Of a DNA stretch of 64,000 nucleotides, positions 54,197 through 62,327 are shown one piece after another (the stretch's first letter is position 1; each line of letters begins with the position of its first letter). The position numbers were made by a program, and so were the translations under genes. Source of the stretch: MPNP01 sp026710155 (GTDB lineage Bacteria > Pseudomonadota > Alphaproteobacteria > Rhodobacterales > Rhodobacteraceae); assembly GCA_965200885.1 (NCBI GenBank), contig OZ241737.1, positions 186,001-250,000 on the forward strand, given 5' to 3'. The notes under the pieces were generated by a model, which had not been told where the DNA came from, did no database searches, and was given only the letters and a program-made list of their open reading frames with translations.

Positions 54197-54670
54197 TCAA
54201 ATTGCATGATGTTTAATGGCAATCCAAACAGCAAAGGCTTTCCGATCCTTGGAATCGGAATCTTGCAGATTTACTATCATTCTTTCTGCGAAATCAATTG
54301 TGTTAAGAACCTCATGACAATAAAAAGTATTTGCTGGATTATAATCTGCCTGGAGACGAAGTTTCTGCAGGGTTACAAAATGATTGGCAAATCTTTGGAT
54401 TGTTTTGGGGAAACTTTGTATAACCTGGTAATTCTCACACTTATTCTTGGCAATACTATGATCTACTGCCCGATAAGCCTGGTTCCAAGCTTGTTGACTC
54501 CTGCCGGCACCGACCGTGCCAACGAAGGAATTAGCACAATTCCAGCAGAGGGTATGGAACATCGCATAATAAGCAGTACTCATAGCTCTTTTCAAGTTCG
54601 CCAGCCGCGGCTTGCTTAGATCCAGTCTAGCCAAGGCACGTGCAGTTTCAATAAGATCATCCGGTTGCAA
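54197..54670 (-). CDS. HEPN domain protein
   Basis: A 157-residue all-helical protein of HEPN type: RRAMSTAYYAMFHTL-like segment (LKRAMSTAYYAMFHTLCW) and IQRFANHFVTLQKLRLQADY. HEPN proteins are often RNases in toxin-antitoxin and defence modules; the usual R-x4-6-H is not obvious, since RLQADY occupies that place, so nuclease activity is uncertain. It overlaps the upstream small gene by 14 bp, implying coupled expression. Confidence 0.7.
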   Translation of the reverse strand: MQPDDLIETARALARLDLSKPRLANLKRAMSTAYYAMFHTLCWNCANSFVGTVGAGRSQQAWNQAYRAVDHSIAKNKCENYQVIQSFPKTIQRFANHFVTLQKLRLQADYNPANTFYCHEVLNTIDFAERMIVNLQDSDSKDRKAFAVWIAIKHHAI

Positions 54671-54941
54671 TTTCAGCTTCCTCTTGTATCATGAAGGTCA
54701 GAATAGGAAATCTTTCTGCACCATTAGTTTTTTCGTCAATAACTCTACGCAAATGCCCGATCAAATCAGCAACTTTATCCGGATCCAAACGATTGTTTTC
54801 AGATTCATAAACTACCCTGATATGTAACGTTGGATCATCATCAAAATCTTCTATCTCTTCCGAGGTCAAATCAATGATTTTTACCGGGGCCAGTTCCTTT
54901 TGTACTCTTTTTTTCAAATTCTTATCAGGAATTTCTTGCAT
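54657..54941 (-). CDS. Small acidic protein coupled to the HEPN gene
   Basis: A 94-residue acidic protein (VKIIDLTSEEIEDFDDDP ... RVVYESENNRLDPDKVADLI ... FPILTFMIQEEAE). Family not recognised. Its position immediately before, and overlapping, a HEPN gene is that of an antitoxin or partner subunit. The acidic character fits a neutralising protein. Role inferred from context only. Confidence 0.6.
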   Translation of the reverse strand: MQEIPDKNLKKRVQKELAPVKIIDLTSEEIEDFDDDPTLHIRVVYESENNRLDPDKVADLIGHLRRVIDEKTNGAERFPILTFMIQEEAEIATG

Positions 54942-55405
54942 GAAGTTTCTCTTTATCTAAATTTTGAATATCATAGCCAAATCATAACCTAACAAGTTAA
55001 TTGTTCTTGTCTCTGTTCAACGCTTTCATCTTGAATAGTGAAGCACAGTGCATCACTGCACAACCATGATTAAAATACTATAGTCCAGAAGAGAGGGTGA
55101 TTTGACAAAGAACATCGCATCCCTTGACATCAGACTGTTTATTTGAGTGAGGAAACGATAACCGACAGGGTCAGAAATTGTGGCAAAAACATTGTGAACC
55201 GATAACATAATATCATGAAATGATTCTGATTGATCTCTGGATTTTTATTTGGTGTTCTTTGTGGATAATTTTATTCAATTGAAGCAAATATTATAGTAAT
55301 GGAGTTTAGGAGAAATATATTTTGACAAGATAACACCCCCGGTGATGTGCAAGTAAATTTTAAGTGTTAATTAGTGGGACTTTGAGCCTTACTTGGAGAA
55401 ACGAT
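54942..55405. other. AT-rich spacer
   Basis: About 460 bp without a supportable gene. It should contain the promoter of the HEPN operon (minus) and that of the Rieske oxygenase gene (plus). Confidence 0.35.
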
Positions 55406-56542
55406 ATGGAAATGGTTGAAACATCTCTTGATCCGGCAAAAGAGCTACGGGAAATAGCATTTCAGCCATTTGAATCTGCCCATGCCATGCCAAAAAGCGT
55501 TTACACCTCACAAGACTTCCTTGACAGGGAAATATCCAACATTTTTGCCGAGGAATGGTTTTGTGTTGGTCGGGCGGATGGTTTCCCAAACGCGGGGGAC
55601 TTTTTCACGCTGGAACTTGCAGGACAACCGATCACGGTAATCAGGGGCCGGGACGGAAAATTACGCGCCATGGCCAATGTTTGCAGGCACCGAATGTCCA
55701 AACTTCTCGAAGGGAGCGGCAATACCAAAAGAATAGTTTGCCCCTATCACGGCTGGACCTATAACCTTGATGGCAGCTTGCGTGGTGCACCAGCCATGAC
55801 AAGGAACAAGGTTTTCGACCGAGAGAAAATGGGGTTGTCACAAATCAGATGCGAGGAATGGTTGGGATGGGTTCTTGTTTCCCTCAATCCCGATGTGGAA
55901 CCGGTTGCCCAAAAGCTGGACAGGATAGAATCCATGGTGGCAGACTTTGATATGGGCAACTATGAGCAGGCTTTCTTTGAGACCTTCGAATGGAATACGA
56001 ATTGGAAGGTTCTTGCCGAGAATTTCATGGAGAGTTACCATCTCCCAGTCTGCCATGCTGCAACGATCGGAGGATTATCGAAAGTGGACGAAGTCGAATG
56101 CCCCGAAGGATTTGAATCATTCAACTACCATACGCTGCAGAAGGAAGAAGGTTTCACCCTTTCCGTTGCCCATCCCGACAATACAACCTTGCAGGGGGAA
56201 CGAAGGTATATGACCTACCTGCTTGCCATTTATCCCAGTTGGTTAATCACACTGACTCCGGGCTATTTCTGGTACCTGTCCCTCTACCCCTTGGCTCCGG
56301 GCAGGGTAAAAATCTATTTTGGCGGTGGCATGGCCAAGGAATTTGCCTCAAGTGTTGAGAGTCAGAAACACTTTGAGGAATTGCGAGTTCTGCTGGATGA
56401 GGTTAACGATGAGGACAAGGGATGTACCGAAAGGGTTTATGCCGGCATGCTCTCGAATTTTCCCAATCCCGGTCCGCTTTCACATTTGGAAAGACCCAAT
56501 TATGAATTTGCCCAGTACATTTCCAACAAGGTGCCCGCCTGA
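55406..56542 (+). CDS. Aromatic ring-hydroxylating/quaternary-amine Rieske oxygenase alpha subunit
   Basis: A 378-residue Rieske non-heme iron oxygenase. The [2Fe-2S] ligands are in CRHRM ... CPYHGW, and the mononuclear iron site in NWKVLAENFMESYHLPVCH. The sequence type resembles glycine betaine, carnitine or choline monooxygenases more than classic aromatic dioxygenases, but this is a judgement by eye. The start at 55406 has GGAGA upstream; a longer in-frame version lacks support. It is followed 45 bp later by an acyl-CoA dehydrogenase gene, perhaps a shared pathway. No reductase is adjacent. Confidence 0.82.
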   Translation: MEMVETSLDPAKELREIAFQPFESAHAMPKSVYTSQDFLDREISNIFAEEWFCVGRADGFPNAGDFFTLELAGQPITVIRGRDGKLRAMANVCRHRMSKLLEGSGNTKRIVCPYHGWTYNLDGSLRGAPAMTRNKVFDREKMGLSQIRCEEWLGWVLVSLNPDVEPVAQKLDRIESMVADFDMGNYEQAFFETFEWNTNWKVLAENFMESYHLPVCHAATIGGLSKVDEVECPEGFESFNYHTLQKEEGFTLSVAHPDNTTLQGERRYMTYLLAIYPSWLITLTPGYFWYLSLYPLAPGRVKIYFGGGMAKEFASSVESQKHFEELRVLLDEVNDEDKGCTERVYAGMLSNFPNPGPLSHLERPNYEFAQYISNKVPA

Positions 56543-56587
56543 TTTTGGCAACAAGCAATCCCATTCAAGAAAATCAACTGTAAAATC

Positions 56588-57745
56588 GTGACACTTTTTA
56601 CCCAAACCTCTACCTGGAATCGGGAAGAACATTCCATGTTTTCTGATTCCGTCAAGCGATTCTATGCAGATCACTTGGTACCCAATATGCAAAGATTCGA
56701 TACCAATGGCATGGTTGACCGGGATTTTTGGAAAAAAGCTGGTGAAATCGGCATAATGGGGGGTTCGGTTCCAGAGGAGTATGAGGGCAGTGGTGGTTCT
56801 TACGGCTTCGATTCCATTGCCCTTTATGAACAGGGCAAAATTGGGGATGGCAGTTGGGGTTATGGTATCCAGTCCATTGTCATCCATTACCTGATAAAAT
56901 ACGGTTCATATGAGCAAAAAGCCTACTGGTTGCCACAATTGGTTTCCGGCGAGTCAATCGGGGCTCTTGCAATGACTGAACCTGGTTGTGGTTCCGATGT
57001 TCAGTCCATTCAAACCACGGCAGAGAAGAAAGGGAATCATTACCTTGTCAATGGTTCCAAAACATTCATTACCAATGGTGGATCATCTGATGTGATTGTT
57101 TTGGCAACCAAAACGGAAGCATCCAAGGGTGCCAAGGGTGTATCATTGATACTTGTTGATACCCGAGACCTTGAAGGATTTCGGCGAGGTCCAAGAATGA
57201 ACAAACTGGGACAGAGGGGAAATGATACGGCAGAACTGTTCTTTGATAATGTAATGGTCCCTAGAACCAATTTGTTGGGTGAAGAGGAAGGGCAAGGATT
57301 TTATCAACTGATGAAGCAACTACCCTGGGAACGTCTTCTTATCGGTATCACCGCCTTGGGAATCATAGATTTTGCACTAGAACAGACCATAAGTTATGTA
57401 CAGGAGCGAAAAGCCTTTGGTAAGCGTTTGATGGATCTTCAAAATACCAGGTTTAAATTGGCTGAAGCAAAAACCAAGGCAGAGCTCCTGCGGACTTTTG
57501 TCAATGATTGCATTCAAAGAATTGAAAACAATGAACTGGATGCCGCCACTGCTTCCATGGTAAAATATTGGGGTAGCGAAGTTCAAAATCAGATTATCAG
57601 TGAATGCTTACAATTGCATGGCGGTTATGGGTATATGCTTGATTATCCGATCGCACGATTGTATGCGGATTCACGTGTCCAGATGATTTATGGTGGTTCA
57701 AACGAAATCATGAAGGAACTTATTGCCAGGTCAATGGACAATTAA
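56588..57745 (+). CDS. Acyl-CoA dehydrogenase
   Basis: A 385-residue flavoenzyme oxidising acyl-CoA to enoyl-CoA. Signature ALAMTEPGCGSDVQSIQT binds FAD, RKAFGKRLMDLQNTRFKLAE lies in the helical domain, and LHGGYGYMLDYPIARLYADS with YGGSNEIMKELIARSM ends it; the catalytic Glu is expected in SNEIMKE. The start is GTG at 56588. Substrate is not evident; a neighbour Rieske oxygenase may create or precede it. Confidence 0.92.
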   Translation: MTLFTQTSTWNREEHSMFSDSVKRFYADHLVPNMQRFDTNGMVDRDFWKKAGEIGIMGGSVPEEYEGSGGSYGFDSIALYEQGKIGDGSWGYGIQSIVIHYLIKYGSYEQKAYWLPQLVSGESIGALAMTEPGCGSDVQSIQTTAEKKGNHYLVNGSKTFITNGGSSDVIVLATKTEASKGAKGVSLILVDTRDLEGFRRGPRMNKLGQRGNDTAELFFDNVMVPRTNLLGEEEGQGFYQLMKQLPWERLLIGITALGIIDFALEQTISYVQERKAFGKRLMDLQNTRFKLAEAKTKAELLRTFVNDCIQRIENNELDAATASMVKYWGSEVQNQIISECLQLHGGYGYMLDYPIARLYADSRVQMIYGGSNEIMKELIARSMDN

Positions 57746-57823
57746 CCTTTTTGCTTAATGATTGGTTATCAAACACATCCAACAAACAAAGCCCATAAAT
57801 TGATACTCGTTAAGATCATTCCT

Positions 57824-58651
57824 TCATTGTTTTTTTGGGTTGAACAGCATGGATAAACTTCCCTTTCTGAGAAAAAACACCGCGATCCAGATCAGAATCA
57901 ATATTACTGTCGCAAAGGCAATGATTGAAGGTCCTGTAGGAGTGTCAACTTGCAATGAAAACATAAGTCCCAACATAACTGACAAACACCCGATTAATGC
58001 AGAAATGAACACCATCGCAACTGGTTGACGAACCACTGGTCGTGCGGCGGCAGGGGGGATCAATAACATGGATGCAACCAAAAATATCCCCACCACCTTG
58101 ACTGCAACCGCAACCAAAATGGCCAAACCAAGATTTAATACCCATTGTTCCCATTTCGGATTTAAACCTGTAGCTATCGTCAAATCTTCACTAACGGTGG
58201 AAATCAAAAGATTTTTCCATCGGAAAAAAATCAAGGCAAGGATCGTTACTGCACCACTCCAGATATAAATCAGATCAATTTTGGTGACGGCCAATAGCTG
58301 ACCAAACAGATAGGATTCAATATGAACGTTTTGGGCTGGCAGCATGTTGACGGCAATAATCCCAAATGCCAGGGTGGAATGAGAAAATACTCCCAGAATT
58401 GTATCGGCACTGTAATAACGGTTTACAAAAAGTGTTACAACTAGGGAGGCAAGTAAGGCCATCAAGAATACACCCAAAAAAATTGAAACACTGAAATATA
58501 GTGAAAGGGAGATGCCCAAAATAGCTGAATGGGCGGTTGCATCTCCATAATATGACATTTTCCTCCAAACAACAAAACATCCCAGAGGGCCTGCAGCAAG
58601 AGCAACTGCCAATCCTCCCAAAAGTGATCTTATGATAAAATCATCAAGCAT
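57824..58651 (-). CDS. znuB: Zinc ABC transporter permease ZnuB
   Basis: A 275-residue ABC-3 family membrane protein of the zinc/manganese importer. The start MLDDFIIRSLLGGLAVALAA with PLGCFVVWRKMSYYGDATAHSAILG is the ZnuB hallmark, so the ATG at 58651 is preferred over one 12 codons upstream. About eight spans. The ATPase ZnuC, usually adjacent, is not between this gene and znuA; it must be elsewhere if functional. Confidence 0.88.
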   Translation of the reverse strand: MLDDFIIRSLLGGLAVALAAGPLGCFVVWRKMSYYGDATAHSAILGISLSLYFSVSIFLGVFLMALLASLVVTLFVNRYYSADTILGVFSHSTLAFGIIAVNMLPAQNVHIESYLFGQLLAVTKIDLIYIWSGAVTILALIFFRWKNLLISTVSEDLTIATGLNPKWEQWVLNLGLAILVAVAVKVVGIFLVASMLLIPPAAARPVVRQPVAMVFISALIGCLSVMLGLMFSLQVDTPTGPSIIAFATVILILIWIAVFFLRKGSLSMLFNPKKQ

Positions 58652-59215
58652 ATACCTAATTCCCAAACACTTCTCTTGTGATTCCAATTATCGACTTATT
58701 AACTCTTTTGAATCCTATTTCTCTGAAGGAATCCTCATATCATGACAGAATTACCAAGGTAATCTGAAGAACCGCTTTCATCGAACTGCTCAGTAAGACA
58801 GTTGATAAGTGAAACAGCAAGTTTCCTGATTATCCCATCACCCTTTATTCCAAATCGGCAAAACCCATCAGCTAAAGACCTAAAAGTCAAAATCAGTCTG
58901 GACGCGGCATAAACATGAAACAAAACAAGGAGTTTACTGGCAAATGCATTCATGAAAAAGAATGTATTGTTATCCGATATTATGGCGTCGTAATTGCACC
59001 TTTTGATTATTCTTCAACAATTTTCGTGTTCAAGCCTTGCAATAGATGTGCACTTCTACCTGTAAAGAACTTACCAAAACGGGTTTATTGTGATTATTTC
59101 ATGATTCGAAATTCACCGATTGGGTAAAATCACACATCATTTTCAATAAATTTCAGATTCAAACCTTTTTTCATTCCTCATCTTGTTATCTTGAACTTAC
59201 GGTAAATTGAATTAA
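58652..59215. other. Long spacer between znuB and znuA
   Basis: About 560 bp. Open frames here (58735-58953 minus, 58915-59127 plus) lack ribosome sites and recognisable motifs. I looked for ZnuC motifs (Walker A, signature) on the minus strand and found none. Confidence 0.35.
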
Positions 59216-59234
59216 AATGTTATATTATAACATT
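59216..59234. promoter_or_regulatory. Zur operator
   Basis: AATGTTATATTATAACATT is a perfect 9-1-9 palindrome, nearly identical to the proteobacterial Zur consensus (GAAATGTTATANTATAACATTTC). It is 63 bp before the znuA ATG, so zinc-bound Zur should repress znuA. Confidence 0.85.
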
Positions 59235-59296
59235 AAATTACAAGTTAATTGTTTTAATCACCAAGATTTCAAAATTTTCTTTTAAGGATTTTTTTT

Positions 59297-60583
59297 ATGA
59301 CCCTTGCTAAATCAAAACATGATGGGATAAGAAAATGCTTGTTTTCATTTTCATTCTGGCGCTTTCCCTTACCCATTATTCTGTTTTTGTTTTCATTTTC
59401 TTTTTCACCTACAGCAAAAGCAGAATCGTTAAATATCGTATCTGACATCAGACCAGTACACTCTCTGGTGAGCATGGTTTTAGGGGATCTTGCAACTTCT
59501 GAACTGATCGCTTCCAGAAGTGTTTCTCCTCATGATTATGTTATGCGTCCATCAGAAGTCAGACTTGTCTCTGAAGCAGACATTATTTTCTGGACAGGAC
59601 CATCAATCCTGCCAGCACTGGAAAAATTTCTTGAGGAGTTACCCCCAGAAACAAAGGTAATTTCTCTATTAGATGAAATTGAAGATTCACTTCTTCCAAT
59701 TAGAGATCCTGTTTCCTTTTACGAAGATGACAATCACGAAGGTCACGATGAGCATGGCCATGAAGGACATGACGACCACGACAAGCATGACGACCATGAG
59801 GGTCACGATGAGCATGGCCATGAAGGACATGACGACCACGACAAGCATGACGACCATGAGGGTCACGATGAGCATGGCCATGAAGGACATGACGACCACG
59901 ACAAGCATGACGACCATGAGGGTCACGATGAGCATGGCCATGAAGGACATGACGACCACGACAAGCATGACGACCATGAGGGTCACGATGAGCATGGCCA
60001 TGAAGGACATGACGACCACGACAAGCATGACGAAAATGGGCACGGTCACCACCATCATCATCATGGTGATTTTGATCCCCATGCATGGCTTGATCCCAAT
60101 TTGGTCTTAGAATGGATAGATATAATTGCAGAAGTAATGAGTGACGCAGATCCGGCAAATCAGGATACCTATCTTGCAAATGCCGAGCAAGCTAAAGCAC
60201 AAATCATCAAACATGATCAGGAAATCCATGATAGACTTCATGATGTGAATCCAAAGTTTGTGCTTTACCATGATGCCTTCCAGTATTTTGAAATCCATTA
60301 TGGATTAAGTGCCATTGGATCGATCTCGGATATAGTTGGTTCGGATCCTGGAGCGAGGCATATTCGTAGGTTAATCGATAGAATATCTGAAGTGGGTGTT
60401 TCCTGTGCATTTTCAGAACCATTGTTTGAAGATGATTTATTGGAGACAGTGGTTTCAGGTGCAGATATCAATGTATACGAAATAGATCCGACTGGTGCCA
60501 GAATTGAACCAGGACCTGATTTATATCTGGAATTGATATCCTCGATTGCTGACAGCTTCATAGAATGCGGTTCAAAAGACTAA
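59297..60583 (+). CDS. znuA: Zinc ABC transporter substrate-binding protein ZnuA
   Basis: A 428-residue cluster A-I metal-binding lipoprotein/periplasmic protein. Signal peptide: basic start then PLPIILFLFSFSFSPTAKA. Core ZnuA features are SPHDYVMRPSEVR, DPHAWLDPNL, and VLYHDAFQYFEIHYGL, with metal histidines. A very long His/Asp-rich loop (residues ~144-255) with five tandem 20-residue repeats makes it longer than the usual ~300-350 residues. The ribosome site AAGGA is eight bases before ATG 59297. Controlled by the Zur box upstream. Confidence 0.92.
   Translation: MTLAKSKHDGIRKCLFSFSFWRFPLPIILFLFSFSFSPTAKAESLNIVSDIRPVHSLVSMVLGDLATSELIASRSVSPHDYVMRPSEVRLVSEADIIFWTGPSILPALEKFLEELPPETKVISLLDEIEDSLLPIRDPVSFYEDDNHEGHDEHGHEGHDDHDKHDDHEGHDEHGHEGHDDHDKHDDHEGHDEHGHEGHDDHDKHDDHEGHDEHGHEGHDDHDKHDDHEGHDEHGHEGHDDHDKHDENGHGHHHHHHGDFDPHAWLDPNLVLEWIDIIAEVMSDADPANQDTYLANAEQAKAQIIKHDQEIHDRLHDVNPKFVLYHDAFQYFEIHYGLSAIGSISDIVGSDPGARHIRRLIDRISEVGVSCAFSEPLFEDDLLETVVSGADINVYEIDPTGARIEPGPDLYLELISSIADSFIECGSKD
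59741..60032 (+). repeat. Five identical 60-bp tandem repeats inside znuA
   Basis: Units start at 59741, 59801, 59861, 59921 and 59981; the first four are identical over 60 bp and the last is cut after about 52 bp. Each codes for 20 residues rich in His, Asp and Glu (GHDEHGHEGH, then DDHDKHDDHE). Exact identity means recent expansion and likely length instability. Confidence 0.95.
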
Positions 60584-60597
60584 ATTCATAAAAATCA

Positions 60598-60630
60598 ACT
60601 CAGCCCAAATGTTTTTCATTTGGGCTGAGG
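60598..60630. terminator. Hairpin after znuA
   Basis: CTCAGCCCAAATG and CATTTGGGCTGAG form a perfect 13-bp stem with loop TTTTT, 15 bp past the stop. No T-run follows on the plus strand, though one (TTGATTTTT) does on the minus strand. Confidence 0.6.
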
Positions 60631-61186
60631 ACCAAATTGAGGATCAAAATATTTTATTAATGGATCAAGCTATATCCATTTGATTCTCAAACCGATTGAT
60701 TGTGACACGGCAATTGGTCATGTGGAAATAAACTGCCCGAATTGAACCAAATAATGTTTTGAACATTTGGAATGTTTACCCAATGCTTTTATTGAGGCTT
60801 ATAAAGATGGGTTGACCACGAATCAATCCACTAGCCTGTCAAGGCAGCCTCCAAACCGGCCATACCCCAATCCATTCTCCCCCACCAATTCCCGCCGTTC
60901 CCTGGCGCACCGGGTGCCGGTCCCAAGGCTCTCATGAACCAGTGGATGGTTCGGACCGGAAGGAAAATCGTACATCCGCCAGCCCATCCTTGCAGGCCCC
61001 AAATCGAAAAGGCCATGGGACTCTGTCCCTTGGCTGCCATCAACCCAAATATCCCTGGCGCAGGATCCGCCCACTTGCCCGAAACGACCCGCGATTGCCG
61101 ACTTGAAATGATCCCTTCCCTTGACAAACCAAGCCAGCCATGTAATTATGGTAACAATAAAGCCATTCATGGAAGGAGAAAAACAA

Positions 61187-61881
61187 ATGGACAGATTGCT
61201 TATCACCCCCCCCCCATATTTAAACCCACAACCCTCCTGCTGCTTGCGCTGTTGGCCACACCGGGACGTGCGCAGACGATAAATGCGCCGGGGCTCTACG
61301 GCCAGGCCGCGTGTGGGGGGGGGGGATATACCCATATCGGGTCACCGCCCCATATCGGCTTAACCTCGGTGGTGAATTCCGCTGGCACGCAACAGCTTTA
61401 TCCAAACAACTTTTCCCAGATCACCTATTCATTCTTGCGCGGAAGAACCGGTGATAGCGGAACCAGTTCATTCCCCGTCAATCTTCGGGTCGTCAACGCA
61501 AGGACGGGCGCGTCCGTGGTCGAACAAATTGTGGGCACGGTCAATTCGACAGACACGAGTTTGACAAATGCAGCGGTCGGTTTCTCGGCGGCGGCAAAGA
61601 CACCCTATTTTGCCATTCTCTATGCGGACGTCCCTGGGCTTGGCGTTGCCAATCCGCTTGACACCGCGTGTTTCATGACGGGTGGCACCTACACCATCAC
61701 CAATCTCTCTATTAACAACGGCAGCAACGGGTGCTTCTCGATCAGCCCCCTGACCCCTCTTGATGCGCGCAACTGCCTGTGTGGCAGGCCTGCCACCGGA
61801 ACCGTCACGATTGATGAAAGTGCCGTGAGTTACGATTACACCTCGATTCGGTCCAACTGGGGCTGTGATGGGGCAGGCTAA
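61187..61881 (+). CDS. Secreted six-cysteine protein, out of frame at a C10 tract (possibly phase-variable)
   Basis: A ribosome site (AAGGAG, eight bases before) points to ATG 61187: MDRLLIT, then a C10 run at 61206-61215. As sequenced the frame then hits TAA. With 11 C (or 8) it would continue FKPTTLLLLALLATPGRAQT, a good signal peptide, then ~205 residues: AACGGGGYTHIG, ITYSFLRGRTGDSGTSS, TACFMTGGTYTITNLS, NGCFSISPLTPLD, RNCLCGR and RSNWGCDGAG. Six cysteines may pair in the mature protein. A G11 run (61315-61325) lies near the mature N-terminus. The 3' half has a paralogue at 9160-9507. No family recognised. An open frame from 60934 is rejected since its start lies in the terminal repeat. 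Confidence 0.65.
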
Positions 61882-61891
61882 TCAGACACAC

Positions 61892-61921
61892 ACCGGGACG
61901 GCATGATGACCGCCCTTTTTT
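61892..61921 (+). terminator. Rho-independent terminator of the cassette gene
   Basis: GGGACGG and CCGCCC pair around CATGATGA and are followed by TTTTTTG, 12 bp past the stop. It sits at the inner edge of the right terminal repeat, showing the gene is a complete transcription unit within the cassette. Confidence 0.7.
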
Positions 61922-62327
61922 GATTTGGGGCTTGCAAGGATGGGTCGACGGATGTGCGATTTCCCTCCCGGTCCGAACCATCCCACTTGATGGAACCCGG
62001 TTCCTGAGAGCCTTGGGAACGGCAGGAGGTGGCTTGGGTGGACTGGGCGCCTGGCGGGAATTGGTGGGGGAGCATGGATTGGGGCAGGGCCGGTTTGGAG
62101 GCTGCCTTGACAGGCTAGTGAATTGATTCGTCGGCAACCTACCTATCTTTATAAGCCCCCTTATCCATATACTCTACTAAGCATTAGAGGTTAACACGTC
62201 AACCTTATGAAAATGGATGGATGGGCTTGTAATTGCCGTTTTTTGTTGTTTGCGTGATATATTATGCTAATGGTTAATTTCGAATGATAATTTCAAACCA
62301 TAGTACAAAATCCAAAGTGGAGTATTT

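Larger units (their letters stand above)
60797..62156. mobile_element. 1.36-kb cassette with long terminal inverted repeats and no transposase
   Basis: The left ~215 bp (60797 to ~61010) and right ~245 bp (~61912 to 62156) are imperfect inverted copies. Both begin GCTTATAAAGAT, share GTCAAGGCAGCCTCCAAACC, and the inner portion GGATGGTTCGGACCGG and CCCATCCTTGCA. A solo copy of this end lies at 52663. The interior contains a single gene with its own terminator. GC-rich relative to the flanks. It is a non-autonomous, cargo-carrying element; the enzyme that moves it is not known. Confidence 0.75.

Noticed and set aside
58735..59127. Two small open frames between znuB and znuA
   Set aside because: No ribosome site, no known motif and no znuC similarity; treated as non-coding.
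59741..60032. Possible CRISPR array
   Set aside because: Units are contiguous with no spacers and code for the ZnuA histidine loop.
59687..60179. Open frames on both strands across the znuA repeat (including His- or Val/Met-rich products)
   Set aside because: They are by-products of the 60-bp tandem repeat in alternative frames; znuA is the real gene.
60934..61186. Long open frame beginning at 60934 that would extend the secreted protein by about 84 residues
   Set aside because: Its first part lies in the terminal inverted repeat and has no ribosome site; the signal peptide and ribosome site place the gene start at 61187.
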